From Myxococcales bacterium (GTDB lineage: Bacteria > Myxococcota_A > Polyangia > Polyangiales > Polyangiaceae), in assembly GCA_023248785.1 (NCBI GenBank), contig JAHFDX010000129.1, forward strand, positions 1-8,543: a stretch of DNA of 8,543 nt, given 5' to 3'. A program made the translations under genes and the position numbers. Shown one piece after another: positions 1 to 6,171 of this stretch; position 1 is the first letter of the stretch; each line of letters begins with the position of its first letter. The notes beneath the pieces are model-generated. The model worked only from the letters and a program-made list of their open reading frames with translations, was not told where the DNA came from and searched no databases.

Positions 1-951
1 ATGCTCGACGGGCATCACCTCGTGGAAAACCGCGCGCGTTCGGCCGCGGGTTGGCTCTTCAACTTTTCAGGTACGGGCGGCATGTGGCGAAGGTCGGCCA
101 TCGACGACGCCGGTGGTTGGCAACACGACACGTTGACCGAAGATCTCGACCTGTCCTACCGCGCGCAACTCAAGGGCTGGCGTTTCGTTTACCGTGAAGA
201 TGTGGTGAGCCCTGCCGAGCTCCCGGAAGACATCAGCGCATTCCGCGCGCAACAATTCCGTTGGGCCAAGGGTACAGTGCAAACCGCGCGCAAGCTTCTA
301 AAGCGCGTGCTTTCGTCGAACCTTTCACCGATGCAGCGCATCGAGGCATTCTTTCACCTCACGCCGCATTTTGCGTATCCGCTGATGGTGTTCTTGAGCG
401 TGCTCTTGTTGCCAGCGCTCATGCTCATGCCGGCAACGAACCCGGTAACGATGCTCGCCATCGATCTTCCGCTTTGCATCGGAACCACAGGATCGCTCGC
501 GGCGTTCTATTGCATGGCAGAGCTCGCCCAGGGGCGTCGGCGCCGCGATGCACTTCGTGTGATGCCAGCTCTCATCGCGCTCGGCGCGGGGCTCGCACCG
601 CACTTAACAAAGGCGGTGTTCGAAGGCTTTAGCTCGATGGCCGGCGAGTTCGTCCGCACGCCCAAGAAAGGCAACCTCCAAGGCCGTTACCGCGCGGTGG
701 CAGATTTGCCACTCGTCGAGATCGCGCTAGCGTTCGTATCGCTCGCTTCAACGGTGGCGTCGATCGAAACGGGCCACTGGTTTGCGACACCGTTCGCACT
801 TCTGTTCCTTGTTGGCTACTCGTACGTCGCGTACCATGTAGTCGCCGAGCAGCAGGCACGTCGTAGAGCCACCGAAGTGGCCGTCATCGCAGAACTCAAC
901 TCGGCAGCGGTCCCGTCCCCCGAGCCCTCACGCGGCGAATTGGCAGCGTAG
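1..951 (+). CDS. Family 2 processive glycosyltransferase, CslA/CslC-like, C-terminal part (5' truncated)
   Basis: Membrane-embedded glycosyltransferase that would polymerise a beta-linked polysaccharide from nucleotide sugars at the inner membrane. The visible 316 residues hold the acceptor-side motif FNFSGTGG (20-27), the catalytic TED motif (46-48) and the product-binding QQFRW motif (84-88). About four or five hydrophobic membrane segments follow (roughly 118-142, 152-174, 187-205, 238-258, 263-285). The EFVRTPKKG stretch at 216-224 lies between them and recalls the conserved FxVT-type loop of cellulose synthase-like enzymes. The order and wording of the motifs resemble plant CslA mannan synthases and their bacterial relatives more than BcsA. 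The nucleotide-sugar-binding DxD region must lie upstream, so the ATG at base 1 is probably an internal methionine. The TAG stop lies inside the left arm of the palindrome that follows. Family confidence is high; the polymer made cannot be read from sequence. Confidence 0.88.
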   Translation: MLDGHHLVENRARSAAGWLFNFSGTGGMWRRSAIDDAGGWQHDTLTEDLDLSYRAQLKGWRFVYREDVVSPAELPEDISAFRAQQFRWAKGTVQTARKLLKRVLSSNLSPMQRIEAFFHLTPHFAYPLMVFLSVLLLPALMLMPATNPVTMLAIDLPLCIGTTGSLAAFYCMAELAQGRRRRDALRVMPALIALGAGLAPHLTKAVFEGFSSMAGEFVRTPKKGNLQGRYRAVADLPLVEIALAFVSLASTVASIETGHWFATPFALLFLVGYSYVAYHVVAEQQARRRATEVAVIAELNSAAVPSPEPSRGELAA

Positions 952-1074
952 AACCGGTCCGCAAACCTACTGCGCGACTCAATCCGTCGGTCGGGCTCGC
1001 TCAAAATACGTCAGTATTCCTCGCTCGCCCTTCCTAGTCTTGAGCCGCTCGCTACGGTTTTCGAACCGGTTCTA
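949..1074. repeat. 126-bp nested imperfect palindrome between the glycosyltransferase and ihfA
   Basis: The outer arms TAGAACCGGT (949-958) and ACCGGTTCTA (1065-1074) are perfect reverse complements. Further paired blocks lie inside on nearly the same axis: AAACC (963-967) with GGTTT (1056-1060), CTCAA (978-982) with TTGAG (1040-1044, offset by one base), GGGC (993-996) with GCCC (1027-1030), and AATAC (1005-1009) with GTATT (1014-1018) around a GTCA loop. The direct repeat CTCGCTC (996-1002, 1020-1026) flanks the centre. The upstream gene's stop codon is the first three bases of the left arm. It could be a small palindromic mobile element, a transcript-end hairpin or a structured leader of ihfA. 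There is no U-tract to make it a standard terminator. Confidence 0.7.
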
Positions 1075-1113
1075 TCCGATGTTCCTTTTTCGCGCTCTTG
1101 CTAGGATGCTTCC

Positions 1114-1404
1114 GTGACTAAAGCCGAGATCGCCGCCAGTCTACACGACGTCATCCAAGGACTTTCGCGCAAAGACGCCGCGGCGCTCGTGGATCTGGTG
1201 TTCACGACCATGAAGGAAACCCTCGCGCGAGGCGAAAAGATCAAGATCAGCGGGTTCGGAAATTTCCTTCTCCGTGACAAGCGTTCGCGTCCGGGTCGCA
1301 ATCCACAAACGGGTGATCCCCTCGAAATTAGCGAGCGGCGGGTTCTCACATTTCGACCAAGCCCTGTCCTAAAGCAGGCGCTCAACGCAAAAAAAATATT
1401 GTAA
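1114..1404 (+). CDS. ihfA: Integration host factor subunit alpha (HU/IHF family DNA-bending protein)
   Basis: Small nucleoid-associated protein that dimerises, binds the DNA minor groove and bends it sharply. IHF typically assists sigma-54 activators, recombination and replication initiation. The 96 residues cover the whole family fold: an N-terminal helical dimerisation part (about 1-42), the signature KISGFGNFLLRDK (about 44-56), and the DNA-inserting beta arm with RPGRNPQTGDP (about 59-69), whose proline tip intercalates. FGNF-LRDK followed by RPGRNPQTG is characteristic of IHF-alpha rather than HU. The GTG start is supported by AGGA at 1103-1106, seven bases upstream. No beta subunit is in the window. 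The C-terminus KQALNAKKIL is slightly short for IHF-alpha, and the gene ends in eight consecutive A's just before TTG TAA. The sigma-54 activator 2 kb downstream is a plausible functional partner, by inference. Confidence 0.93.
   Translation: MTKAEIAASLHDVIQGLSRKDAAALVDLVFTTMKETLARGEKIKISGFGNFLLRDKRSRPGRNPQTGDPLEISERRVLTFRPSPVLKQALNAKKIL
1389..1395 (+). promoter_or_regulatory. Candidate -1 frameshift slippery heptamer A AAA AAA at the end of ihfA
   Basis: The ihfA codons here are GCA AAA AAA ATA TTG TAA, so the heptamer A AAA AAA sits in the correct phase for tandem -1 slippage, two codons before the stop. In the -1 frame translation would continue to the TGA at 1512-1514 and add about 39 residues. 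No strong stimulatory hairpin or upstream Shine-Dalgarno element was recognised. Phase and identity are read directly from the sequence; use as a recoding site is speculative. Confidence 0.25.
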
Positions 1405-1514
1405 CAAGCATCGCGTTATTTCTTGGGCTCGTTGTCGGCTGCTCGAATCCTTCTGAATTTGAGCGCACCCGTGATAGAAGCTGGGCACCATGCCTTACCG
1501 CTCGACGGTTCTGA
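1398..1514 (+). other. Short open frame with a lipoprotein-type signal sequence; possible ihfA frameshift extension, small lipoprotein or remnant
   Basis: In the -1 frame relative to ihfA, bases 1389-1511 read K K N, then a hydrophobic core IVTSIALFLGL, then the lipobox-like VVGC (the Cys codon is at 1440-1442), then SNPSEF and a polar tail ending at TGA 1512-1514. This matches the basic, hydrophobic and lipobox order of a bacterial lipoprotein signal. The frame is open from 1332 but contains no ATG, GTG or TTG start. Only a rare ATT (1398) or -1 slippage in the A8 run could supply an N-terminus. The tail runs 25 bases into the start of the next gene. It could be a frameshift product, a decayed lipoprotein gene or coincidence. 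Expression is not supported by a ribosome-binding site. Confidence 0.22.
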
Positions 1515-3442
1515 GTGTACGTGCCCTCGGCGCACTTAGCGTCCTCGCGACGGCAACGCTCGCACAGGCGCAACCCGTCCAAGATGCGGTGCCCCCAAAG
1601 CGCCCCGCTGTGATCGAACGCGTCGAACCCGAGCCGATGACCATTACACCGGCAGGCAAAGACCGCACGCCCACCACACCCGAAAGCAAGCCTTCAGCGC
1701 CGCCACCCGATTCGATGCCAGGCTCCGCCCTGCCTCAACGCAAGGACGAGGTGTTCAGCGACGTTTGGTGGGGCCGCACGAGACCCGTCGTTGAACTGCA
1801 CGGGTACTTCCGCACACGTTGGGAGTTGTGGAATAATTTTGCGCTCAGCCGCCACGAAAATGCGGGGAGCGATCCGCATAACTTATGGCCGAACCCCATC
1901 GACCACTCGTACGTCGATTCGTCGGGCACCCCGCGCAACGTGGATCTGTGTCCACCCGGAGGCGCGCCCCCGCAGTGCTCGAACAAACTTTTGCAGTTTA
2001 CGAACATGCGTTTTCGCATTTCGCCAGAGATTCACATCTCGGACAACCTGCGAATTCTCACCCAAGTCGATGCGCTCGATAACCTCATCTTTGGTTCAAC
2101 ACCCGATTCGTTGGGTGTCGCGCCCGGCGCCGGGGGGTACTTGCGCGGTGGCTACAACGGGTACTCCCCACTCGCGGTGTTCTCGAACACGCAAGGCCCA
2201 CCAACGTCCGGGGTCAACTCTCTCTCTGACTCCATTGCGGTGAAACGCGTTTGGGCCGAGTACCAAACGCCTCTCGGCCAACTTCGGTTTGGCCGCATGC
2301 CAAACCATTGGGGCCTCGGCATGTTCGCCAACGCGGGCGATACGATCGACTCCGATTGGCAATCGACCGTCGATCGGATCATGTTCGTGACCGGCGTAAA
2401 ATCGCTCGATCTCTACTTCGCCGCCATGTGGGACTATCCCGCGTCCGGCATCACGAGCCAGAACGCATACTCGGTGTACGGCGGCCAACCGTACGTTCGC
2501 GCCAACTCAGTAAGCGTCGACCAATGGGGCCTCATCCTCGCACGCAAGCTCGACGTTGAAGAGCAACGCCTTCGCCTTGCTCGCGGACAGGTGGTTGTTA
2601 ATGGCGGTTTGTACACCACGTACCGCCAACAAAATCTCGACGTCGCGTCAACCGAAACGCCATTGTCAAGTTCCTTTACCAATACAACCAACAACCGTGG
2701 GCTCGAATACCGCGGGGCGAAGGCCATCATCCCGGATTTGTGGCTCCAAATTCTGTGGAACAAGCTTCGTTTCGAGGCGGAATTCGCAACGGTATACGGC
2801 GAAATCGCGAACTCGCCGTACAAGCAAGACGTCAACAATCCCCTGCCTGTCCGTCAGTCAGGGCTAGCCACGCAAACCGAGTTTCGCGCCATCGAAGATA
2901 AGTTGCGCGTGAACTTCGGCTTCGGCTGGGCAAGTGGAGACCCTTGGACGGGCAGCATTGCGCCGAGCTCGAGCGGCCTCGACCCAAGGCTCGGCCCCGG
3001 ACCACTCAGCACGTTTCGTTTTCACCCGGATTACCGCATCGACCTCATCTTCCACCGCAACATCATGTCGCGCGTGCAGGGTTCGTATTACTTCCGACCG
3101 AGCGTCGACTACGACTTCGTTCGAAATGCGAACGGCCAGCGGTTCGGCATCGGTGGCGCAATCATTTGGACGCGCGCCAGCGAGTACCTGCAAACACCTG
3201 GTCACAAGCGCGATCTCGGCCTCGAAGGCGATATTCAGCTTTACTTTCAGTCGCGCGACGGTTCGCTCAACGACGATCCCAACAAGGTTGGCGGATTTTT
3301 CTCTGCACTACAAATGGGTCTCTTTTTTCCTCTAGGCGGGCTTGATTATCTGCCCGGGCAGACGACGAGCATCAACGACACCAAGGCTTGGGAGCTCGGC
3401 CCTGCCTTCGCACTGCGCCTCCTGCTGGGCGTTGCTTACTAG
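1490..3442 (+). CDS. Secreted outer-membrane beta-barrel (porin-like) protein, probable TIGR04551 family
   Basis: The 650-residue precursor has a clear Sec signal peptide: basic Arg4 and Arg11, a hydrophobic stretch to about residue 24, and a likely cut after AQA at 25-27. A proline-rich low-complexity linker follows (about 28-80). The body then shows alternating polar and aromatic strands typical of an outer-membrane barrel, beginning near VELHGYFRTRWELW. It includes a porin-like LRFGRMPNHWGLGMF segment and closes with the aromatic-terminated AFALRLLLGVAY, compatible with Bam-dependent assembly. From memory this resembles the myxobacterial TIGR04551 family, whose function is unknown to me. 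The substrate is unknown, and a structural or adhesive role is possible. The ATG at 1490 is chosen because the signal peptide begins there, though the upstream ribosome-binding sequence (GAAG near 1478) is weak. The response-regulator gene follows 44 bp downstream and may share its transcript. Confidence 0.78.
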   Translation: MPYRSTVLSVRALGALSVLATATLAQAQPVQDAVPPKRPAVIERVEPEPMTITPAGKDRTPTTPESKPSAPPPDSMPGSALPQRKDEVFSDVWWGRTRPVVELHGYFRTRWELWNNFALSRHENAGSDPHNLWPNPIDHSYVDSSGTPRNVDLCPPGGAPPQCSNKLLQFTNMRFRISPEIHISDNLRILTQVDALDNLIFGSTPDSLGVAPGAGGYLRGGYNGYSPLAVFSNTQGPPTSGVNSLSDSIAVKRVWAEYQTPLGQLRFGRMPNHWGLGMFANAGDTIDSDWQSTVDRIMFVTGVKSLDLYFAAMWDYPASGITSQNAYSVYGGQPYVRANSVSVDQWGLILARKLDVEEQRLRLARGQVVVNGGLYTTYRQQNLDVASTETPLSSSFTNTTNNRGLEYRGAKAIIPDLWLQILWNKLRFEAEFATVYGEIANSPYKQDVNNPLPVRQSGLATQTEFRAIEDKLRVNFGFGWASGDPWTGSIAPSSSGLDPRLGPGPLSTFRFHPDYRIDLIFHRNIMSRVQGSYYFRPSVDYDFVRNANGQRFGIGGAIIWTRASEYLQTPGHKRDLGLEGDIQLYFQSRDGSLNDDPNKVGGFFSALQMGLFFPLGGLDYLPGQTTSINDTKAWELGPAFALRLLLGVAY

Positions 3443-3486
3443 AGTGGTCGCCTCTACCCTCCCCCCACAGGGAACCTTCGCGCTTC

Positions 3487-4866
3487 ATGCCGCACTCGAC
3501 CAAATTGCTCATCGTTGACGATCAACGAAATATGCGAACGACCCTCGCAATGATGCTTCGTGGCGCCGGGTACGAGGTCGACGAAGCCGAAGGTGGTGAG
3601 CAAGCCTGTGCCCTTGGCGAAGCACGCCCCTACGACGTAGTGATTACTGACCTGAAAATGGGGTCAACCACCGGCTTCGATGTGATCCGTGGCATCAAGG
3701 CCACCTCGCCCCAAACCGAAGTGATTGTGATGACGGCCTACGGCACGATCGATAGCGCGGTCGAAGCGATTCGGATGGGTGCCATTGATTACGTTCAAAA
3801 GCCCTTTCACGAAGATGAGCTTCTCGTACGTGTTGGCAAGGCCGTCGAAAAACGCCGCCTTTCGCACGATGTCGCGTTCCTTGCGCAAGAGTTCCGAGAC
3901 CGATACAAGGTCGAGAACATCGTCGGCCAATCGCGTGCTGTGCGCGATGTTCTTGCACGCATTGTGCGCATCGCCCCAACGGATGCAATCGCTCTCATCA
4001 CGGGCGAAAGCGGCACGGGCAAGGAACTTGTCGCCAAGGCCATTCACGCCAACTCGCGCCGCGCCGACCAACCATTTGTCCCTGTGAACTGCGCAGCCAT
4101 CACCGAGACCTTGCTCGAGAGTGAATTGTTCGGGCATGCAAAAGGTGCGTTCACCGGTGCTATTTCAGCGCGAAAAGGGCTGTTGGAGGAGGCCAACAGC
4201 GGCACGTTTTTTTTCGACGAAATCGCCGAAACAACACCAACGTTTCAAGCGAAGCTGCTCCGCGCCATCCAAGAGAACGAGATCCGTCGCGTCGGCGAAA
4301 ACAGACCCGTGCGCATTGATGTGCGGATTATTGCTGCAACCAATCAAGATTTGCTCACAGCGGTTGCCGAGAAGCGCTTTCGCCGAGACCTCTACTACCG
4401 GCTAAACGTTGCTCGGCTGCACTTGCCCGCGCTGCGCGATCGACGCGAAGATATCCCCTTCTTATCGAACTACTTCCTCGACAAGTACAATCGCAGGCTT
4501 GGCACGCGGACCCGTTTCCACGAGGGTGTTTACGAGGCCCTTGCCGCGTACGACTTTCCGGGAAACGTGCGAGAGCTCGAACACATGATCGAACAAGCCG
4601 TCGCGCTGGTTGCCGACGGCACAATCAGCGGCGACGATTTGCTGCAAACGCCAACGTTGTATGAAGACTCGCCTTCGGGCGTTCGGCCTTCACGAGCGCT
4701 AGCGCAAGTGGTCGACGATGCGGAGCGGCGGGCCATCGAAGGCGCCCTGACCGACAGCGAAGGCAACCGCGAACGCGCCGCAGACCGCTTAGGTATCTCG
4801 CCCACCACCCTTTGGCGAAAGATGACTCGCCCGCGGATCACCTACCGCACGTCTGAAGTAGCCTAG
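3487..4866 (+). CDS. NtrC-family sigma-54-dependent response regulator
   Basis: Cytoplasmic transcription activator that, when phosphorylated, uses ATP hydrolysis to open sigma-54 RNA polymerase promoters. From the ATG at 3487 it has 459 residues, the usual NtrC length. The receiver domain (about 5-120) has acidic D11-D12, phospho-acceptor D55 in ITDLK, T83 and K105. The AAA+ domain (about 145-375) has Walker A GESGTGKE (173-180), the sigma-54 contact loop GAFTGA (220-225) and Walker B TFFFDE (240-245), all intact. DFPGNVRELEH follows near the end of the AAA+ part. A Fis-type helix-turn-helix closes the protein (about 427-446, ERAADRLGISPTTLWRKM). The frame is open further upstream to 3388, but that would overlap the porin gene and add residues without receiver homology; AGGGA at 3469-3473 lies 13 bases before the chosen ATG. 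No histidine kinase is adjacent, so the partner is unknown. Targets are also unknown; the porin is an obvious candidate. Confidence 0.93.
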   Translation: MPHSTKLLIVDDQRNMRTTLAMMLRGAGYEVDEAEGGEQACALGEARPYDVVITDLKMGSTTGFDVIRGIKATSPQTEVIVMTAYGTIDSAVEAIRMGAIDYVQKPFHEDELLVRVGKAVEKRRLSHDVAFLAQEFRDRYKVENIVGQSRAVRDVLARIVRIAPTDAIALITGESGTGKELVAKAIHANSRRADQPFVPVNCAAITETLLESELFGHAKGAFTGAISARKGLLEEANSGTFFFDEIAETTPTFQAKLLRAIQENEIRRVGENRPVRIDVRIIAATNQDLLTAVAEKRFRRDLYYRLNVARLHLPALRDRREDIPFLSNYFLDKYNRRLGTRTRFHEGVYEALAAYDFPGNVRELEHMIEQAVALVADGTISGDDLLQTPTLYEDSPSGVRPSRALAQVVDDAERRAIEGALTDSEGNRERAADRLGISPTTLWRKMTRPRITYRTSEVA

Positions 4867-4879
4867 GAAATACGCTAGG

Positions 4880-4897
4880 TGCCCTAATTTGAGGGCA
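4880..4897. terminator. Small hairpin downstream of the NtrC-family gene
   Basis: TGCCCT (4880-4885) and AGGGCA (4892-4897) form a perfect 6-bp stem with a 6-base loop, 14 bases after the TAG stop at 4864-4866. No run of T follows on either strand, so an intrinsic terminator is only weakly supported. It may stabilise the transcript end or be incidental. Confidence 0.28.
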
Positions 4898-4919
4898 TAC
4901 CCCAATCACCCGACTTGAT

Positions 4920-4936
4920 ACATGCGCCGCGCATGT
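4920..4936. promoter_or_regulatory. Perfect 17-bp palindrome, candidate operator upstream of the PilZ gene
   Basis: ACATGCGC (4920-4927), a central C, and GCGCATGT (4929-4936) form a perfect dyad with 8-bp arms, 16 bases before the preferred ATG at 4953. A possible -35 box TTGATA occupies 4915-4920, so the dyad would lie in the -35/-10 spacer. No convincing -10 box was found at the expected distance. Dimeric repressors often use dyads of this size and placement; the binding protein is unknown. Confidence 0.4.
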
Positions 4937-4952
4937 GAGATCCTTAGGCACG

Positions 4953-6140
4953 ATGACGACCATGGACGAAGCCGCCGCATTGGATGAAGCAGCCAGAGCC
5001 GAAGCCGCTGTACAGCGCGTTAAGACGCGGCTCGATGCACTGACTCCAGACGAAATGCTTCCACCACCGCTTCAACCAAGGGGCGTTGCGCTTGCGGCAA
5101 TGCTGGTGGCGGCCACGATCCGTCGCGCCAATCTTCGAGACGAACTTGTCCGCTTCGCACGAGCCGGGGCCTTCGATCCAGAAGCGCTCGACTTGCTGCC
5201 CGATCTTGCGCACATCGTGCTCCACTCGCTGTCGCAGCTTGGGATTCAGGAAGAACTTCTTGATCCCGTGGCTCAAGAGGCACTGGCCGTTCGCGCGCGA
5301 ATGATGCGCGTTCTGCAATATCATCTCGATACGGTCGCTGAAGTAGAGGGCAAACTTGATTTGCTTCAGCGCGCGGACGTGATCGATTTGCCCCGTGATT
5401 TACGCCTTCTGAGTGACCTCTACGCCGAGCACTTCAAATCGCTCTCGTCCGATTCCCGGCATTTCGTACCGCGCGATGAGCAATTGGCACGCGTACTCGC
5501 GCTCCGTATCGAAGAGCAAACAGGCCGAATCAAGGCATTGGCCGGGGACCACAAAGACCTGCTCATGCGCGCGTGGACGCTCCTTGCCGTCTACTACGCG
5601 GACGTCACGCGCGCGGCCCGCTACCTTTTTCGTGAGGCCTGGGTCGATTTGCGCTTCCCTGAAAACGAGTTCATTCCGCGAAACCTCCGAACGCAACCGA
5701 TATGGAACGATGGTCCACGCGAGCGTGAGAGCCTCGTCATCGAGCACGTTCAATTGGAGCCCATCCGCCCAGCGCCAACAAGACCCGCGCCCAACAATGA
5801 GGCGCGCGCATTCCGACGTCTCGATACCGCGTTGCACGTCACTATGGGAAGCGAATCGAACTTTTTTATGGGCCTGACCGAGAATCTCTCCGAGGGCGGC
5901 CTTTTCGTTGCAACGCACCAAATTCGCCCGGTTGGAAGTAAGCTGAGCTTTGCGATCTTTCTTCCAGGATCAGACGAACCCATCTGCGTAGATGCCATCG
6001 TGCAATGGATCCGAACGTGGTCCTCAGCCGAGGACGCACCTCCCGGATTTGGCGTCCGGTTCGACGAGTTATCTCCCGAAGAGAGCGAGCGCATGCGCCA
6101 ATTCATGGAGCAGCGCGCCCCGCTCTTTCACGATCAGTAA
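4953..6140 (+). CDS. PilZ-domain protein with long alpha-helical N-terminal region, probable cyclic-di-GMP receptor
   Basis: The 395-residue cytoplasmic protein has no signal peptide or membrane segment. The C-terminal part (about 283-390) is a PilZ domain of the myxobacterial TIGR02266 type. Both ligand motifs are intact: the RxxxR element RAFRR at 285-289 and the NxSxxG element NLSEGG at 311-316. Cyclic-di-GMP binding is therefore likely. The first roughly 250 residues are predicted by eye to be almost wholly helical, rich in Ala, Leu, Glu and Arg. I recognise no named domain there; a Pro-rich linker (about 270-280) separates it from PilZ. The ATG at 4953 is preferred because TAGG at 4945-4948 precedes it; GTG at 4935 overlaps the palindrome, and ATG 4962 is an alternative. 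The gene follows the NtrC-type regulator by 86 bp, possibly with its own promoter. Output partners are unknown. Confidence 0.85.
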   Translation: MTTMDEAAALDEAARAEAAVQRVKTRLDALTPDEMLPPPLQPRGVALAAMLVAATIRRANLRDELVRFARAGAFDPEALDLLPDLAHIVLHSLSQLGIQEELLDPVAQEALAVRARMMRVLQYHLDTVAEVEGKLDLLQRADVIDLPRDLRLLSDLYAEHFKSLSSDSRHFVPRDEQLARVLALRIEEQTGRIKALAGDHKDLLMRAWTLLAVYYADVTRAARYLFREAWVDLRFPENEFIPRNLRTQPIWNDGPRERESLVIEHVQLEPIRPAPTRPAPNNEARAFRRLDTALHVTMGSESNFFMGLTENLSEGGLFVATHQIRPVGSKLSFAIFLPGSDEPICVDAIVQWIRTWSSAEDAPPGFGVRFDELSPEESERMRQFMEQRAPLFHDQ

Positions 6141-6160
6141 CTCGTCGATCAGTAACTCGT
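6131..6160. repeat. Two-copy 15-bp tandem repeat that duplicates the PilZ gene stop codon
   Basis: The unit CGATCAGTAACTCGT occurs at 6131-6145 and again at 6146-6160, followed by CGA, the start of a third copy. The first copy carries the last sense codons and the TAA stop (6138-6140). The unit is a multiple of three, so the second copy gives another in-frame TAA (6153-6155). The copies are identical, suggesting a recent slippage duplication. It fills most of the 31-bp convergent gap before the lipoprotein gene. Confidence 0.9.
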
Positions 6161-6171
6161 CGAGTGTACTC

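Noticed and set aside
1482..1498. Possible sigma-54 -24/-12 element near TGGGCACCATGCC
   Set aside because: The -12 TTGC part is absent at the correct spacing, and the site lies over the porin start codon.
2096..2488. Antisense open frames inside the porin and other genes
   Set aside because: They are long only because of GC-rich codon structure; no start signals, domains or conserved motifs were seen.
3440..3456. TAGAG/CTCTA hairpin at the porin stop as a terminator
   Set aside because: The stem is only 5 bp with no T-run, and the next gene is close enough for co-transcription.
3388..3486. Upstream extension of the response-regulator frame
   Set aside because: It overlaps the end of the porin gene and encodes residues unrelated to a receiver domain; the receiver begins naturally just after the ATG at 3487.
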